64,000 nucleotides of DNA, taken from contig NZ_JAFMPQ010000004.1 of NCBI RefSeq assembly GCF_020667845.1, forward strand, positions 62,001-126,000. Reading direction: 5' to 3'. Position numbers and translations under genes: made by a program. The notes under the pieces were generated by a model. That model was given only the letters and a program-made list of their open reading frames with translations. It searched no databases and was not told the origin of the DNA. Shown one piece after another: positions 16,649 to 25,314 of the stretch; the first letter of the stretch is position 1, and each line of letters opens with the position of its first letter. The stretch is from Cognatishimia sp. F0-27. GTDB taxonomy: Bacteria > Pseudomonadota > Alphaproteobacteria > Rhodobacterales > Rhodobacteraceae.

Positions 16649-17113
16649 CCCCCACGGCTGCCGCGCCGGCTTGCCACAATCGGGCCGGGACGCGCTGACC
16701 GCCACGCTCCCGCCGCTCCGGCCGGGTTGCCAAACCGGCGCGACTGGCCCGTCCAGGCCACGGGTTTTCCGGTGTCATCCTTACAATTGTAGCCAAATTT
16801 GCGTTGACCGCGCCGGTATTTTGGAAACCGGAAATGGGACGAATTATGAATGCCGCGTGCCACGTTTCTTAACACATGCGGAAATTGCGACGCATTTCAA
16901 GCGATGCGGCAAGGCCACTCAACATCCTGAAACGAAAATATAAAAATCCCTTTTGACGGGTTCTCGGCGGCATTTCAGAAGGCGTGTTTACCCTAAAATT
17001 GTCGGAGAATGACACAATTCGAGCCGTTAATCCGCCCGATTCGCTCCTTACTCCGGTTCCAAGCCTCTCTTTGCACCCATGGCGAAGTGAGCATTTAGCG
17101 AGTGGAGTTAAAA
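16649..17113. promoter_or_regulatory. Long leader region upstream of the plus-strand TadG/TadE module
   Basis: This stretch of 465 bases is clearly richer in A and T from about 16785 onward than the coding sequence around it. I see no convincing gene. The A/T-rich patch AAAATATAAAAATCCC at about 16935-16950, a TTGACG at 16953 and a GGAG ribosome-binding site at 17104-17107 suggest that the promoter and an extended 5' leader of the VWA gene lie here. Confidence 0.45.
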
Positions 17114-19039
17114 ATGACCCGAGCGTGGTACGAAAGAACGATCGCCGACGAGGACGGGAATATCACGATCTTCTCGGTCTTTATGACGGTTCTGATCCTT
17201 ATGATCACCGGTGCAGCTGTCGACATCATGCGGCACGAAGCAACGCGCGCCAAGCTGCAAGGTACGATGGACCGTGCCGTGCTGGCCGCTGCCGATCTCG
17301 ACCAGATGCAGGACCCCGAAACGGTCGTGCGCGATTACATGGCCAAGAGCGGTCTCGAAGAAGTCCTTGCCAATGTGAGCGTGAACGGCGGGTTCAATGA
17401 ACGCACCGTCTCCGCCGATGGCTCGGCGGACATGAGCACGATCTTCCTTCACATGTCCGGCTTCGACACGCTGACGGCACCCGCGGCCTCCGCCGCCGAA
17501 GAGCGGATCTCGAACGTCGAAATCTCCCTTGTGCTCGATATCTCCGGCTCCATGCGGTATAACCAGCGGATGGACCGCCTGCGCCCCGCGGCCCAGGATT
17601 TCGTTGACAAGGTCATGGATGAAACCTCGGTTGGCGTGACCACGCTCAATCTCGTGCCCTATGCCGGTCACGTGAACCCGGGCACCGAGCTTTTTGAATA
17701 TTTCCGCGGGGAGCGCCCCAAGATCAAGAAGCCGCAGCAAGGCCAGAACAATGGCTGGGGTAACGGCGATCAGGACGCACCCGGCGGTTCGCTGTGCAAC
17801 AACAACGCCGAAAACGCCGAGGAAGGCGCCAATGCAGAGGAATGCGGCGGCGACGGAACCGTGGCTTCGGGCGTTTCACCCTCCGGCGCGGATTATTTCG
17901 ACGCCTGGGGCGCACCGATCAACAATGTCGTGTTCTATTTCGACACGGATGGCGACGATATCTACAACCGCGCGCATATGATCCGCCGCGTGCCGAACTC
18001 GGCGCCCCGCGATCTTGACGCCTGGATGGCCGGAGCCGTCAACTACATCATGTCGAAAGACCACCGCCTGACCGACCACAGCCAGTTCCTCGGCGCATCG
18101 ATCAAGGGCGGCGGCGACAACCGCTACTATCAGGTCAAGACCAACCAGAACGGTCCCATGAGTGATCTTGGCCCGACCAAGAACAGCGGCAAGCTGCCGG
18201 GTGGGAAATACGACTATGACGGGATCGACTTCGACGCCTGGGCCGCTGGCTGGCAGGATCCGAACCCCGAGCCGATGACCGAGGCCCCGACGGGCACCAA
18301 CGGCGAGGAAACCGACACGAATGTCAACATTCCGGGCTCCTGCGTGGAAATCTACGACAACGAATTCAGCACCACGGCGATGCCGCTATCCTCCGACTAC
18401 GTGCCACACTTCCATCACTGGGCCATTGATCGCGAAGTCATGGACTGGGGCTGGTGCCCGGGCGAGGACACGGCCATCCAGTATTTCTCTGCCAACAAGC
18501 AGGCGTTGAAGGATTTCATCGGCGATATGCGGATGCATGACGGCACCGGCACGCAATACGGCATGAAATACGGCCTGGCCCTGCTGGATCCGATCAATCG
18601 CGATGAGGTCATGCACCTGATCGAGGCCGGCTTGATCGAACCGCGTTTCGCAGGTCGTCCGATCGACTGGCACGACAACGAGACCGAGAAATACATCGTG
18701 CTGATGACCGACGGCCAGACCACCGACCAGTACCGTCCGAACGACCCGGAGGCGGCCATCAACGGTGAAGTCGAACTGAAAAACCAGGACGGCAACGTCT
18801 ACCATAACTGGTCCAACAAGTCGACAAACGTCTCCAACCTGCAGCAGCAATGCGCCCTGGCCCGGTCGCTCGGTGTGACGGTCTTCACCGTGGCCTTCGA
18901 CACCAACAGTGCCGCGACCGAGGATATGCGCCAGTGCGCGTCGTCGGATGCCCACTTCTTCCATGTGCAAGGTGACGAGATCTACGAGGCCTTCGACACC
19001 ATCGCGCGCCAAATCAACAACCTGAGGCTGATCCAATGA
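17114..19039 (+). CDS. TadG-like protein with a von Willebrand A domain and acidic insertion
   Basis: The 641-residue protein starts with a short cytoplasmic part, DEDGNITIFSVFM and a membrane helix (about residues 17-37), followed by a helical segment and a VWA domain with DISGSMR at about residue 142. An insertion rich in Asn, Gly, Asp and Glu follows (about residues 205-260). A stretch FDTDGDDIYN resembles calcium-binding loops. The second VWA motif is YIVLMTDGQTTDQY, and the C terminus FDTIARQINNLRLIQ matches the paralogue at 6338-8023. The ATG at 17114 has GGAG seven bases upstream; a GTG four codons earlier overlaps that site. It is the first gene of a three-gene module. Confidence 0.85.
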   Translation: MTRAWYERTIADEDGNITIFSVFMTVLILMITGAAVDIMRHEATRAKLQGTMDRAVLAAADLDQMQDPETVVRDYMAKSGLEEVLANVSVNGGFNERTVSADGSADMSTIFLHMSGFDTLTAPAASAAEERISNVEISLVLDISGSMRYNQRMDRLRPAAQDFVDKVMDETSVGVTTLNLVPYAGHVNPGTELFEYFRGERPKIKKPQQGQNNGWGNGDQDAPGGSLCNNNAENAEEGANAEECGGDGTVASGVSPSGADYFDAWGAPINNVVFYFDTDGDDIYNRAHMIRRVPNSAPRDLDAWMAGAVNYIMSKDHRLTDHSQFLGASIKGGGDNRYYQVKTNQNGPMSDLGPTKNSGKLPGGKYDYDGIDFDAWAAGWQDPNPEPMTEAPTGTNGEETDTNVNIPGSCVEIYDNEFSTTAMPLSSDYVPHFHHWAIDREVMDWGWCPGEDTAIQYFSANKQALKDFIGDMRMHDGTGTQYGMKYGLALLDPINRDEVMHLIEAGLIEPRFAGRPIDWHDNETEKYIVLMTDGQTTDQYRPNDPEAAINGEVELKNQDGNVYHNWSNKSTNVSNLQQQCALARSLGVTVFTVAFDTNSAATEDMRQCASSDAHFFHVQGDEIYEAFDTIARQINNLRLIQ

Positions 19040-19572
19040 CCCGCATGCTTCTCAAAACCCTGTCGCGGTTCCGCCGCGAGGAGGATGGCTCGGCCAGCGT
19101 CGAATTTGTCCTCTACTTCACCGTCCTGTTCATGATCCTCTCCGCCTCGGTCGAGATCGCCTATATCAACCTGCGCCACGCCATGCTGGAGCGCTCGGTG
19201 GACCTGGTGACCCGCGACATCCGGCTGAACACGGGTGACGTCCCGACCTATGAACAGATCAAGCAGGATATCTGCACCCAAGCCACGATCGTCGACGCCT
19301 GCGAGGACAACATGCGCCTCGAAATGGTGCAGATCGATCCGCGCAACCCGGTGATGCTGGATCCGGAAGCCGATTGTCAAAACGCGTCTCAGGAAGCCCG
19401 TCCCGTGCGGAATTTCGTGGCCGGCACCGACAACGACATCATGCTGATCCGGGCGTGCATGAAATACCGCACGCTGATGCCGACCACCCGCTTTGGCGCG
19501 CAGCTCAACTATGACGACGAGGGCTATGCCCAGCTCATCGTGACCTCCGCCTTCGTACAGGAGCCGAGATAA
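19036..19572 (+). CDS. TadE-like pseudopilin-type membrane protein, second gene of the module
   Basis: The 178-residue product has a basic start, EEDGSASVEFVLYF (the TadE-like ExGxxxVEF signature) and one membrane helix (about residues 22-44), followed by a periplasmic region with cysteines at ICTQ and DACEDN. It corresponds to the minus-strand protein at 5799-6341, with LRLEMVQID and TSAFVQEPR conserved. It overlaps the VWA gene by four bases (ATGA) and is separated from the next gene by three bases, so the three genes form one tightly coupled unit. Confidence 0.75.
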   Translation: MTRMLLKTLSRFRREEDGSASVEFVLYFTVLFMILSASVEIAYINLRHAMLERSVDLVTRDIRLNTGDVPTYEQIKQDICTQATIVDACEDNMRLEMVQIDPRNPVMLDPEADCQNASQEARPVRNFVAGTDNDIMLIRACMKYRTLMPTTRFGAQLNYDDEGYAQLIVTSAFVQEPR

Positions 19573-19575
19573 GCC

Positions 19576-20145
19576 ATGCTGACACGAGTTCTTTCCCCGC
19601 TCCGCCGCTCCGCGTCGCGCTTTCTGCGCGACGAGGAGGGCAACCTCTCGGTCGAGGCGCTGATCTGGACCCCGCTGATCGTCACGATCCTCGGTGCCAC
19701 CTTCTCGCTCTATGACGCGTTCCGCTACAAGGCGCTGAACACCAAGGCGGCGTTCACGATCTCCGACGCGATTTCGCGCGAGACCGATCCGCTCGACGCG
19801 CAATATCTCGATGGCATGGTGGATGTGCTGGAGTTCCTGACCCGCTCCGAAGGCCCGTATTCCATTCGTGTCACGCTGGTGCGGTATAATGACGATGACG
19901 ACGCCTACGAGACGATCTGGACCCAGACGCGCGGTGATTTCGACGCGATGACCAATGTCGATCTCGAAGAGATGCGGAGCGGTCTTCCGACACTTCTGCA
20001 CAATGAGCGCGTGATCGTCGTGGAAACGGCCACGGAATACGCACCGCCAATCCCGGTGCCCGGTCTGAACACCGAAGAGCTGTTCTACAACATGGCCTTC
20101 ACCCGGCCGCGCTTTGCGCCCAATCTCGGTTGGTCCGAAGGCTGA
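19576..20145 (+). CDS. TadE-like pseudopilin-type membrane protein, third gene of the module
   Basis: A 189-residue protein with RDEEGNLSVEALIW and a single membrane helix (about residues 26-46). The remaining domain faces the periplasm and ends in MAFTRPRFAPNLGWSEG. It pairs with the minus-strand product of 5150-5716. It follows the previous gene by three bases and is itself followed by a strong terminator, so it closes the module. No Flp major pilin or Tad ATPase is encoded nearby, which leaves the assembly system these proteins serve unknown. Confidence 0.75.
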   Translation: MLTRVLSPLRRSASRFLRDEEGNLSVEALIWTPLIVTILGATFSLYDAFRYKALNTKAAFTISDAISRETDPLDAQYLDGMVDVLEFLTRSEGPYSIRVTLVRYNDDDDAYETIWTQTRGDFDAMTNVDLEEMRSGLPTLLHNERVIVVETATEYAPPIPVPGLNTEELFYNMAFTRPRFAPNLGWSEG

Positions 20146-20171
20146 TCTGACGGACCGCTTGCCTTTGAAAG

Positions 20172-20201
20172 GCCCCTCGCAGCAATGCGGGGGGCTTTTT
20201 T
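20172..20201 (+). terminator. Terminator of the plus-strand TadG/TadE module
   Basis: A ten-pair stem (20172-20181 with 20186-20195) closes a GCAA tetraloop and is followed by six T. It lies 26 bases after the stop codon of the last module gene. Confidence 0.9.
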
Positions 20202-20250
20202 GACGCTTTGCCGCCGCGATGTGGGCGGCGTCGATCCCATGCTCCGCAGC

Positions 20251-20475
20251 GCGCGAGGCGCGGGTGCTTGCGGTGCGCCGGGCCGTTTGCCCCTCGTGAA
20301 GACCCGAGCCGCGCGCGCCAGGGCGCGGAGAGGCGCTTGCGGTGCGCCGGGCCGTATGCCCCTCGTGAAGACCCGAGCCGAGCGCGCGAGGCGCGGGTGC
20401 TTTCGGTGCGCCGGGCCGTTTGCCCCTCGTGAAGACCCGAGCCGCGCGCGCAAGGGCGCGGAGAGGCGCTTGCGC
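20251..20475. repeat. Higher-order GC-rich repeat with alternating linkers
   Basis: A core of about 40 bases, beginning CGGTGCGCCGGGCCGT and ending CGTGAAGACCCGAGCC, occurs three times, starting at 20271, 20340 and 20404. Two linker types alternate between cores: GCGCGAGGCGCGGGTGCTT (type a, at 20251 and 20384) and a longer GCGC-rich linker with GGCGCGGAGAGGCGCTTG (type b). The order is a-core-b-core-a-core-b, so a 133-bp unit is repeated almost twice. It follows the Tad-like module terminator. The rest of the gap up to 20744 shows no gene; a frame that crosses it into the sarcosine oxidase gene has no supporting start signal. Confidence 0.85.
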
Positions 20476-20744
20476 CTTGGATCCGCCGTGGCACGCGCAG
20501 GCCGGAGCGTCGCCATCGGGGCGACCCGCCCGCAGACAGAACGGCGTCTGAAGCGCCGCGCGGCTTGAGACCAGCGCAATGGCGCGGTGGGACAGGCGGC
20601 CGACCACCCGAGTGGCGATCGCGGCGCCTTGTCGCGGAGAGACACGCGGATGTCGGCAACGGGACCGGCGGGCCGGGATGGGGGTTGCTACTCCTTGCAA
20701 GCGGCGCAACACTCTGCATCGCAGGCAACCGACGGGGCAGGAAC

Positions 20745-22004
20745 GTGGCAGGTGAGTTTTCGGGCTGGCGGCTTTTCAGGGAGGGGCTGACCCGCAATCG
20801 CGGATGGACGGCGCATTGGCGCGATCCCGACCCGAAAGACAGCTATGATGTCCTGATCATCGGCGGCGGCGGGCACGGGCTGGCCACGGCCTTCTATCTT
20901 GCCCAGGAACACGGGATCACCAACGTGGCCGTGCTCGAGAAAGGCTATCTCGGCGGCGGCAATATCGGGCGCAACACAACCATCGTGCGCGCCAATTACA
21001 ACATGCCCGGCAACTCCGAGTTCTATTCCCATTCGCTCAAGCTTTGGGAAGGCATGGAACAGGCGCTCAACTTCAACACGATGATGAGCCAGCGCGGCGT
21101 GCTGAACCTGTTTCACTCCGATGGCCAGCGCGACTATGCCGCGCGCCGCGGCAACACCATGGCCGGTCAGGGGGACGATGCGGTGCTGCTGGACCGCGAC
21201 GGCGTGCGGGCCATGGTCCCCGCGCTCGACTTCGACAATGGCCGCTTCCCGATCTATGGCGGGCTGTTTCACCCGCGCGGCGGCACCGCCCGGCACGATG
21301 CGGTGGCCTGGGGCTACGCGCGCGGCGCCGACAGCCGCGGCGTCGATCTGATCCAGAATTGTGAAGTCACTGGCATCGACATCGAAAACGGCCATGTCAC
21401 GGGCGTGCAGACATCGCGCGGGCCGATCCGCGCCAGAAAGGTGGGGATCGTTGTGGCTGGCCGATCAAGCCAGGTGGCGGCCATGGCCGGCATGCGCCTG
21501 CCGATCGAAAGCCACGTCTTGCAGGCCTTCGTCACCGAAGGGCTCAAGCCCTGCATCGATCATGTGGTGACCTTCGGGATGGGCCATTTCTACATCAGCC
21601 AGTCCGACAAGGGCGGGCTTGTCTTTGGCGGCGACCTCGATTTCTACGCCTCCTACGCGGCGCGGGGCAACCTTCCGATGGCCGAACACGTGGTCGAGGC
21701 TGCGATGACCCTGATGCCGGCAATCGGCAAGGCCCGCGTCTTGCGCAGCTGGGGCGGGATCATGGACATGTCACCCGACGGATCGCCGATCATCGACAAG
21801 ACGCCGGTCGAGGGGCTCTATCTCAATTGCGGCTGGTGTTACGGCGGGTTCAAGGCGGTGCCGGGGTCGGGCTTTTCCTTTGCCCATCTGCTGGCCACCG
21901 ACCGCCCGCACGGACCCGCCGCGCGGTTCCGGCTGGATCGCTTCGAAACCGGGCGCGGGCTCATGGACGAGGAGGGCACCGGTGCGCAACACAACCTTCA
22001 CTGA
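20745..22004 (+). CDS. soxB: Sarcosine oxidase, beta subunit
   Basis: The 419-residue flavoprotein subunit oxidises sarcosine to glycine, formaldehyde (as methylene-tetrahydrofolate) and hydrogen peroxide within the alpha-beta-gamma-delta enzyme. It shows the family N terminus FSGWRLFREGLTRNRGW, the FAD motif VLIIGGGGHGLATAFYLA, the GGGNIGRNTT segment and the C-terminal LYLNCGWCYGGFKAVPGSG. I chose the GTG at 20745, preceded by AGGA, because it gives the usual length of about 417-420 residues; the open frame extends upstream into the repeat region without homology. It is the first gene of the soxBDAG operon. It is unrelated to the sulfur-oxidation soxB at 48565. Confidence 0.93.
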   Translation: MAGEFSGWRLFREGLTRNRGWTAHWRDPDPKDSYDVLIIGGGGHGLATAFYLAQEHGITNVAVLEKGYLGGGNIGRNTTIVRANYNMPGNSEFYSHSLKLWEGMEQALNFNTMMSQRGVLNLFHSDGQRDYAARRGNTMAGQGDDAVLLDRDGVRAMVPALDFDNGRFPIYGGLFHPRGGTARHDAVAWGYARGADSRGVDLIQNCEVTGIDIENGHVTGVQTSRGPIRARKVGIVVAGRSSQVAAMAGMRLPIESHVLQAFVTEGLKPCIDHVVTFGMGHFYISQSDKGGLVFGGDLDFYASYAARGNLPMAEHVVEAAMTLMPAIGKARVLRSWGGIMDMSPDGSPIIDKTPVEGLYLNCGWCYGGFKAVPGSGFSFAHLLATDRPHGPAARFRLDRFETGRGLMDEEGTGAQHNLH

Positions 22005-22067
22005 TCGCGGCCGGACAGCCCGGCGCCCGCTGCCGTCGCCGCGGCGCGGCTCTGGCACAGGTCATGC

Positions 22068-22105
22068 GCATGGACTGTGCATGGTTTGTGCATGGATTGT
22101 GCATG
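22068..22105. repeat. Short tandem repeat of an 11-bp unit
   Basis: GCATGGACTGT, GCATGGTTTGT and GCATGGATTGT follow each other at 22068, 22079 and 22090, and a partial GCATG follows at 22101. The array lies in the 132-base gap between the beta and delta subunit genes of sarcosine oxidase, about 30 bases before the delta start. Confidence 0.85.
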
Positions 22106-22136
22106 CCGCAAAACGCCGTGAAACGGGAGAGACGCC

Positions 22137-22394
22137 ATGCGGTTGACATGCCCGCTCTGCGGTGAGCGCGACCGGCGCGAATTCTACTATCAGGGCGCCG
22201 CCGAGGCGCTCCAACGCCCCGACCCACAGGCTCCGGCGCAGGTCTGGTCCGACTGGGTGCACCTGCGCGACAACCCGGCCGGACGGACCCGGGATCTGTG
22301 GTTTCACGAGGCCGGCTGTGGCGCGTGGCTCGCGGTCGAGCGCGACACGGTCACACACGAGATCTTTTCCGTGGAGCGTATCGATGCGGGTTGA
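22137..22394 (+). CDS. soxD: Sarcosine oxidase, delta subunit
   Basis: The 85-residue protein is the small zinc-binding subunit. It begins MRLTCPLCGERDRREFYY, with the CxxC zinc ligands (Cys5, Cys8) and the conserved EFYYQG, and has the late WFHEAGCGAWLAVERDT with a further cysteine. Its length matches the family (about 80-100). A GGAGAG ribosome-binding site precedes the ATG. It overlaps the alpha-subunit gene by 11 bases, which couples translation of the two. Confidence 0.92.
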   Translation: MRLTCPLCGERDRREFYYQGAAEALQRPDPQAPAQVWSDWVHLRDNPAGRTRDLWFHEAGCGAWLAVERDTVTHEIFSVERIDAG

Positions 22395-25314
22395 GGGATA
22401 TGGACGCGAGATCGACCGTGCGCAGCCTGTTGGCTACCGGTTTGACGGTGTCTCGCGGCGCGGGCTTTTGGGCGATACGCTGGCCTCTGCGCTCCTCGCC
22501 GAAGACGTGCGCCTCGTGGGCCGGTCCTTCAAGTATCATCGCCCGCGCGGCGTGCTGACCGCCGGGTCGGAGGAGCCCAACGCCCTCGTGACCGTGGGGC
22601 GCGGCGCGCGGCAGGACCCCAACGTGCGCGCCACCACCCTGCCGCTTTTCGACGGGCTGGAGGCGGTAAGCCAGAACCGCTGGCCCTCGCTTGACTTCGA
22701 TGCCATGGCGCTGACCGATCTTGCCGCGCCGTTTCTGGGGGCAGGGTTTTATTACAAGACCTTCATGTGGCCCAAGGCCTTCTGGGAAAAGCTATACGAG
22801 CCGCTGATCCGGCGCGCCGCGGGGCTTGGCGCCTTGTCCGGGGAGCCGATAGAGGAACAATACGAAAAAGCGTTCGGGTTTTGTGACCTGCTGGTGATCG
22901 GGGGCGGCCCGGCAGGGATCATGGCGGCTCTGGCTGCCGCCGCATCCGGGCTCGATGTGATCCTCGCGGATGAACAGGATCGGCTCGGCGGGCGCTTGCT
23001 GTCGGAAGACGAGCAGATCGACGGACAGCCTGCGCATCTCTGGGTCGCGGCCCAGGCGCAGGCGCTTGCGGGCGCGGGTGTGCGGGTGATGACCGGCACG
23101 ACCGTGACCGGCGTCTATGATCAAGGCAGCTTCGGGGCGCTGGAACGCATCTCCGCCACACAGGATCCAGCGGACGCGACGCCGGTGGCCTGTTTCTGGC
23201 GCATTGCGGCGCGGCGGGCGGTGCTGGCGGCGGGGGCGCTCGAACGGCCCATCGCCTTTGAAAACAACGACCGGCCGGGTGTCATGCTGGCAGGCGCCTT
23301 GCGCAGCTACCTGCACCGTTGGGGCGTGGCCCCGGGCCGGCGGGTGGCGGTGTTCGGCAACAATGACGATGCGCACCGCACGGCGCGGGATCTGGCCGCC
23401 GCCGGGGTGCGGGTGAGCGCGCTTGTGGATGCGCGGCCCGATGCGCAAAACCTTGCGGGGGACGTGCCGTTCTACCCCGGCGCCGTTGTGACCGGCACGA
23501 CTGGTCGCAAGGGCCTGACCGGGATTATGTTGCGCAAGCAGGGCGGCGCACAGATCCGCGTTGAGGCGCAGGCGCTGGGCGTCTCTGGCGGATGGAACCC
23601 GACGCTTCACCTGGCCTGTCATCTGGGGCGCAAGCCGGTTTGGAATCCCGGCCTTGCGGCCTTTGTTCCCGGTGACGGCATGGTGCCGGGGATGCGCGTC
23701 GTCGGTGCGGCGCGCGGCGCGTTCGACACGGCAAGCGCGCTGGCCGAAGGCGCCGAGGCCGGGTTGGCCATGGCGGAGGCCCTTGGCCGGCGCCGTGCCG
23801 ATGTGGCGGTGCCACAGGCGGTCGCGGCCGGTTACGGGATACACGCGCTTTGGGCGGTGCCCGGGGGTGGGCGCGCCTGGCTCGACTTCCAGAACGACGT
23901 GACCGTGAAGGACGTCACGCAAGCCGCCGCGGAGAATTACCGCTCCGTCGAACATATGAAGCGCTATACCACCCAAGGCATGGCAACCGATCAGGGCAAA
24001 TCCTCGAATGTCGGGGCGCTTGCGGTCCTTGCCGATGCCACGGCGCGCAGCATCGCGGAAACCGGTGTCACCACGTTCCGGCCGCCCTTCGTTCCGGTGC
24101 CGATTGCCGCGATGGGCGCCGGCGCGCAGGGCAAGGGCTTTGCCCCCGAACGGCGCACCACCTCTGATGCGGCGAGCCGCGCCCGCGGTGCTCCGATGAT
24201 CGAGGCAGGGCTTTGGTATCGTCCGTCCTATTTCCCGCGCGCGGGCGAGACCACATGGCGCGACGCCTGCGACCGGGAGGTGCGCATGGTCCGGGAAAGC
24301 GTCGGGATCTGCGATGTCTCCACGCTGGGCAAGATTGCCCTGCAGGGGCCGGATACCGGGGCGTTTCTGGATCTTGTCTATGCCAACATGTTCTCGACGC
24401 TGAAGCCCGGGCGCGTGCGCTACGGGCTGATGCTGCGCGAAGACGGGCACGTGATGGATGACGGCACCACGGCGCGGCTGTCGGAGCAGGAATGGGTGAT
24501 GACCACGACAACCGCGGCGGCGGGGCAGGTCATGCGCCATCTCGAATTCGTGCAACAGGCCTATGCGCCCGACAAGGCAGTGCGCCTTACCTCGGTCACG
24601 GAGCATTGGGCGCAGTTCGCCGTGGCCGGCCCGAAGGCGCGCGCGTTGCTGAATACGCTGCTCGATGCACCCCTCGACGACACCCGCTGGCCCTTCATGG
24701 CCTGCGGCCCGGTCACGGTCTGCGGCATCGCGGGCCGGTTGTTCCGGATTTCGTTCTCCGGCGAGCATGCCTACGAAGTTGCGGTGCCGGCGCGCTATGG
24801 CGCGGCCCTTTTCGAGCGTCTCGTGGCGCAGGCGGAGGCGATGGGCGGCGGCGCTTACGGGATGGAAGCCCTCAACGTTCTCAGGATCGAGAAAGGGCAC
24901 ATCACCCATGCAGAGATCCACGGCCGCACCACCGCATTCGATATCGGCTTCGGGCGGATGGTGTCTGCGAAAAAGGATTGTATCGGCAAGGTGCTGAGCC
25001 AGCGCCCGGGGCTCACCGGGGACAGCCGCGCACAGTTTGTGGGCCTGCGCTCGCTCGGAGGGGAGATCCCGGCGGGCGGGCATCTTTTTGCCGAAGAGGC
25101 AAAGCCCGTCGCGGCGCATGACGAGGGCTATGTCACATCGACCTGCTATTCGCCGACCCTCGGCGAGGTGCGCGCGCTCGGCTTTCTGACAAACGGCCGT
25201 GCGCGGCATGGCGAGCGGATCAAGATGGTGGATCACATGCGCGGGATCACGACGCTCTGCGAGGTGACCGATCCGGTGGCTTTTGATCCTGAAGGAGGGC
25301 GTGTGCGTGGCTGA
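22384..25314 (+). CDS. soxA: Sarcosine oxidase, alpha subunit
   Basis: The 976-residue subunit binds NAD and folate in the heterotetrameric enzyme. The N-terminal part has the ferredoxin-like segment FDGVSRRGLLGDTLASALLA. The central part has the dinucleotide motif LLVIGGGPAGIMAALAAAASG and the bridging segment YRSVEHMKRYTTQGMATDQGK. From about residue 590 onward there is an aminomethyltransferase-like (GcvT) domain that accepts the one-carbon unit on tetrahydrofolate (AGLWYRPSYFPRAGE, GPDTGAFLDLVYANMFSTL). The ATG at 22384 gives the standard MRVEGYGREI start. It is the third gene of the operon and overlaps soxG by eight bases. Confidence 0.95.
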   Translation: MRVEGYGREIDRAQPVGYRFDGVSRRGLLGDTLASALLAEDVRLVGRSFKYHRPRGVLTAGSEEPNALVTVGRGARQDPNVRATTLPLFDGLEAVSQNRWPSLDFDAMALTDLAAPFLGAGFYYKTFMWPKAFWEKLYEPLIRRAAGLGALSGEPIEEQYEKAFGFCDLLVIGGGPAGIMAALAAAASGLDVILADEQDRLGGRLLSEDEQIDGQPAHLWVAAQAQALAGAGVRVMTGTTVTGVYDQGSFGALERISATQDPADATPVACFWRIAARRAVLAAGALERPIAFENNDRPGVMLAGALRSYLHRWGVAPGRRVAVFGNNDDAHRTARDLAAAGVRVSALVDARPDAQNLAGDVPFYPGAVVTGTTGRKGLTGIMLRKQGGAQIRVEAQALGVSGGWNPTLHLACHLGRKPVWNPGLAAFVPGDGMVPGMRVVGAARGAFDTASALAEGAEAGLAMAEALGRRRADVAVPQAVAAGYGIHALWAVPGGGRAWLDFQNDVTVKDVTQAAAENYRSVEHMKRYTTQGMATDQGKSSNVGALAVLADATARSIAETGVTTFRPPFVPVPIAAMGAGAQGKGFAPERRTTSDAASRARGAPMIEAGLWYRPSYFPRAGETTWRDACDREVRMVRESVGICDVSTLGKIALQGPDTGAFLDLVYANMFSTLKPGRVRYGLMLREDGHVMDDGTTARLSEQEWVMTTTTAAAGQVMRHLEFVQQAYAPDKAVRLTSVTEHWAQFAVAGPKARALLNTLLDAPLDDTRWPFMACGPVTVCGIAGRLFRISFSGEHAYEVAVPARYGAALFERLVAQAEAMGGGAYGMEALNVLRIEKGHITHAEIHGRTTAFDIGFGRMVSAKKDCIGKVLSQRPGLTGDSRAQFVGLRSLGGEIPAGGHLFAEEAKPVAAHDEGYVTSTCYSPTLGEVRALGFLTNGRARHGERIKMVDHMRGITTLCEVTDPVAFDPEGGRVRG

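Noticed and set aside
20251-20475. Possible CRISPR array with repeats of about 40 bp
   Set aside because: The linkers between cores are themselves repeated in alternation, so they are not spacers.
22792-25236. Long minus-strand open frame opposite the sarcosine oxidase alpha gene
   Set aside because: The plus-strand frame has clear family motifs throughout; the opposite frame has none and an arginine-rich composition.
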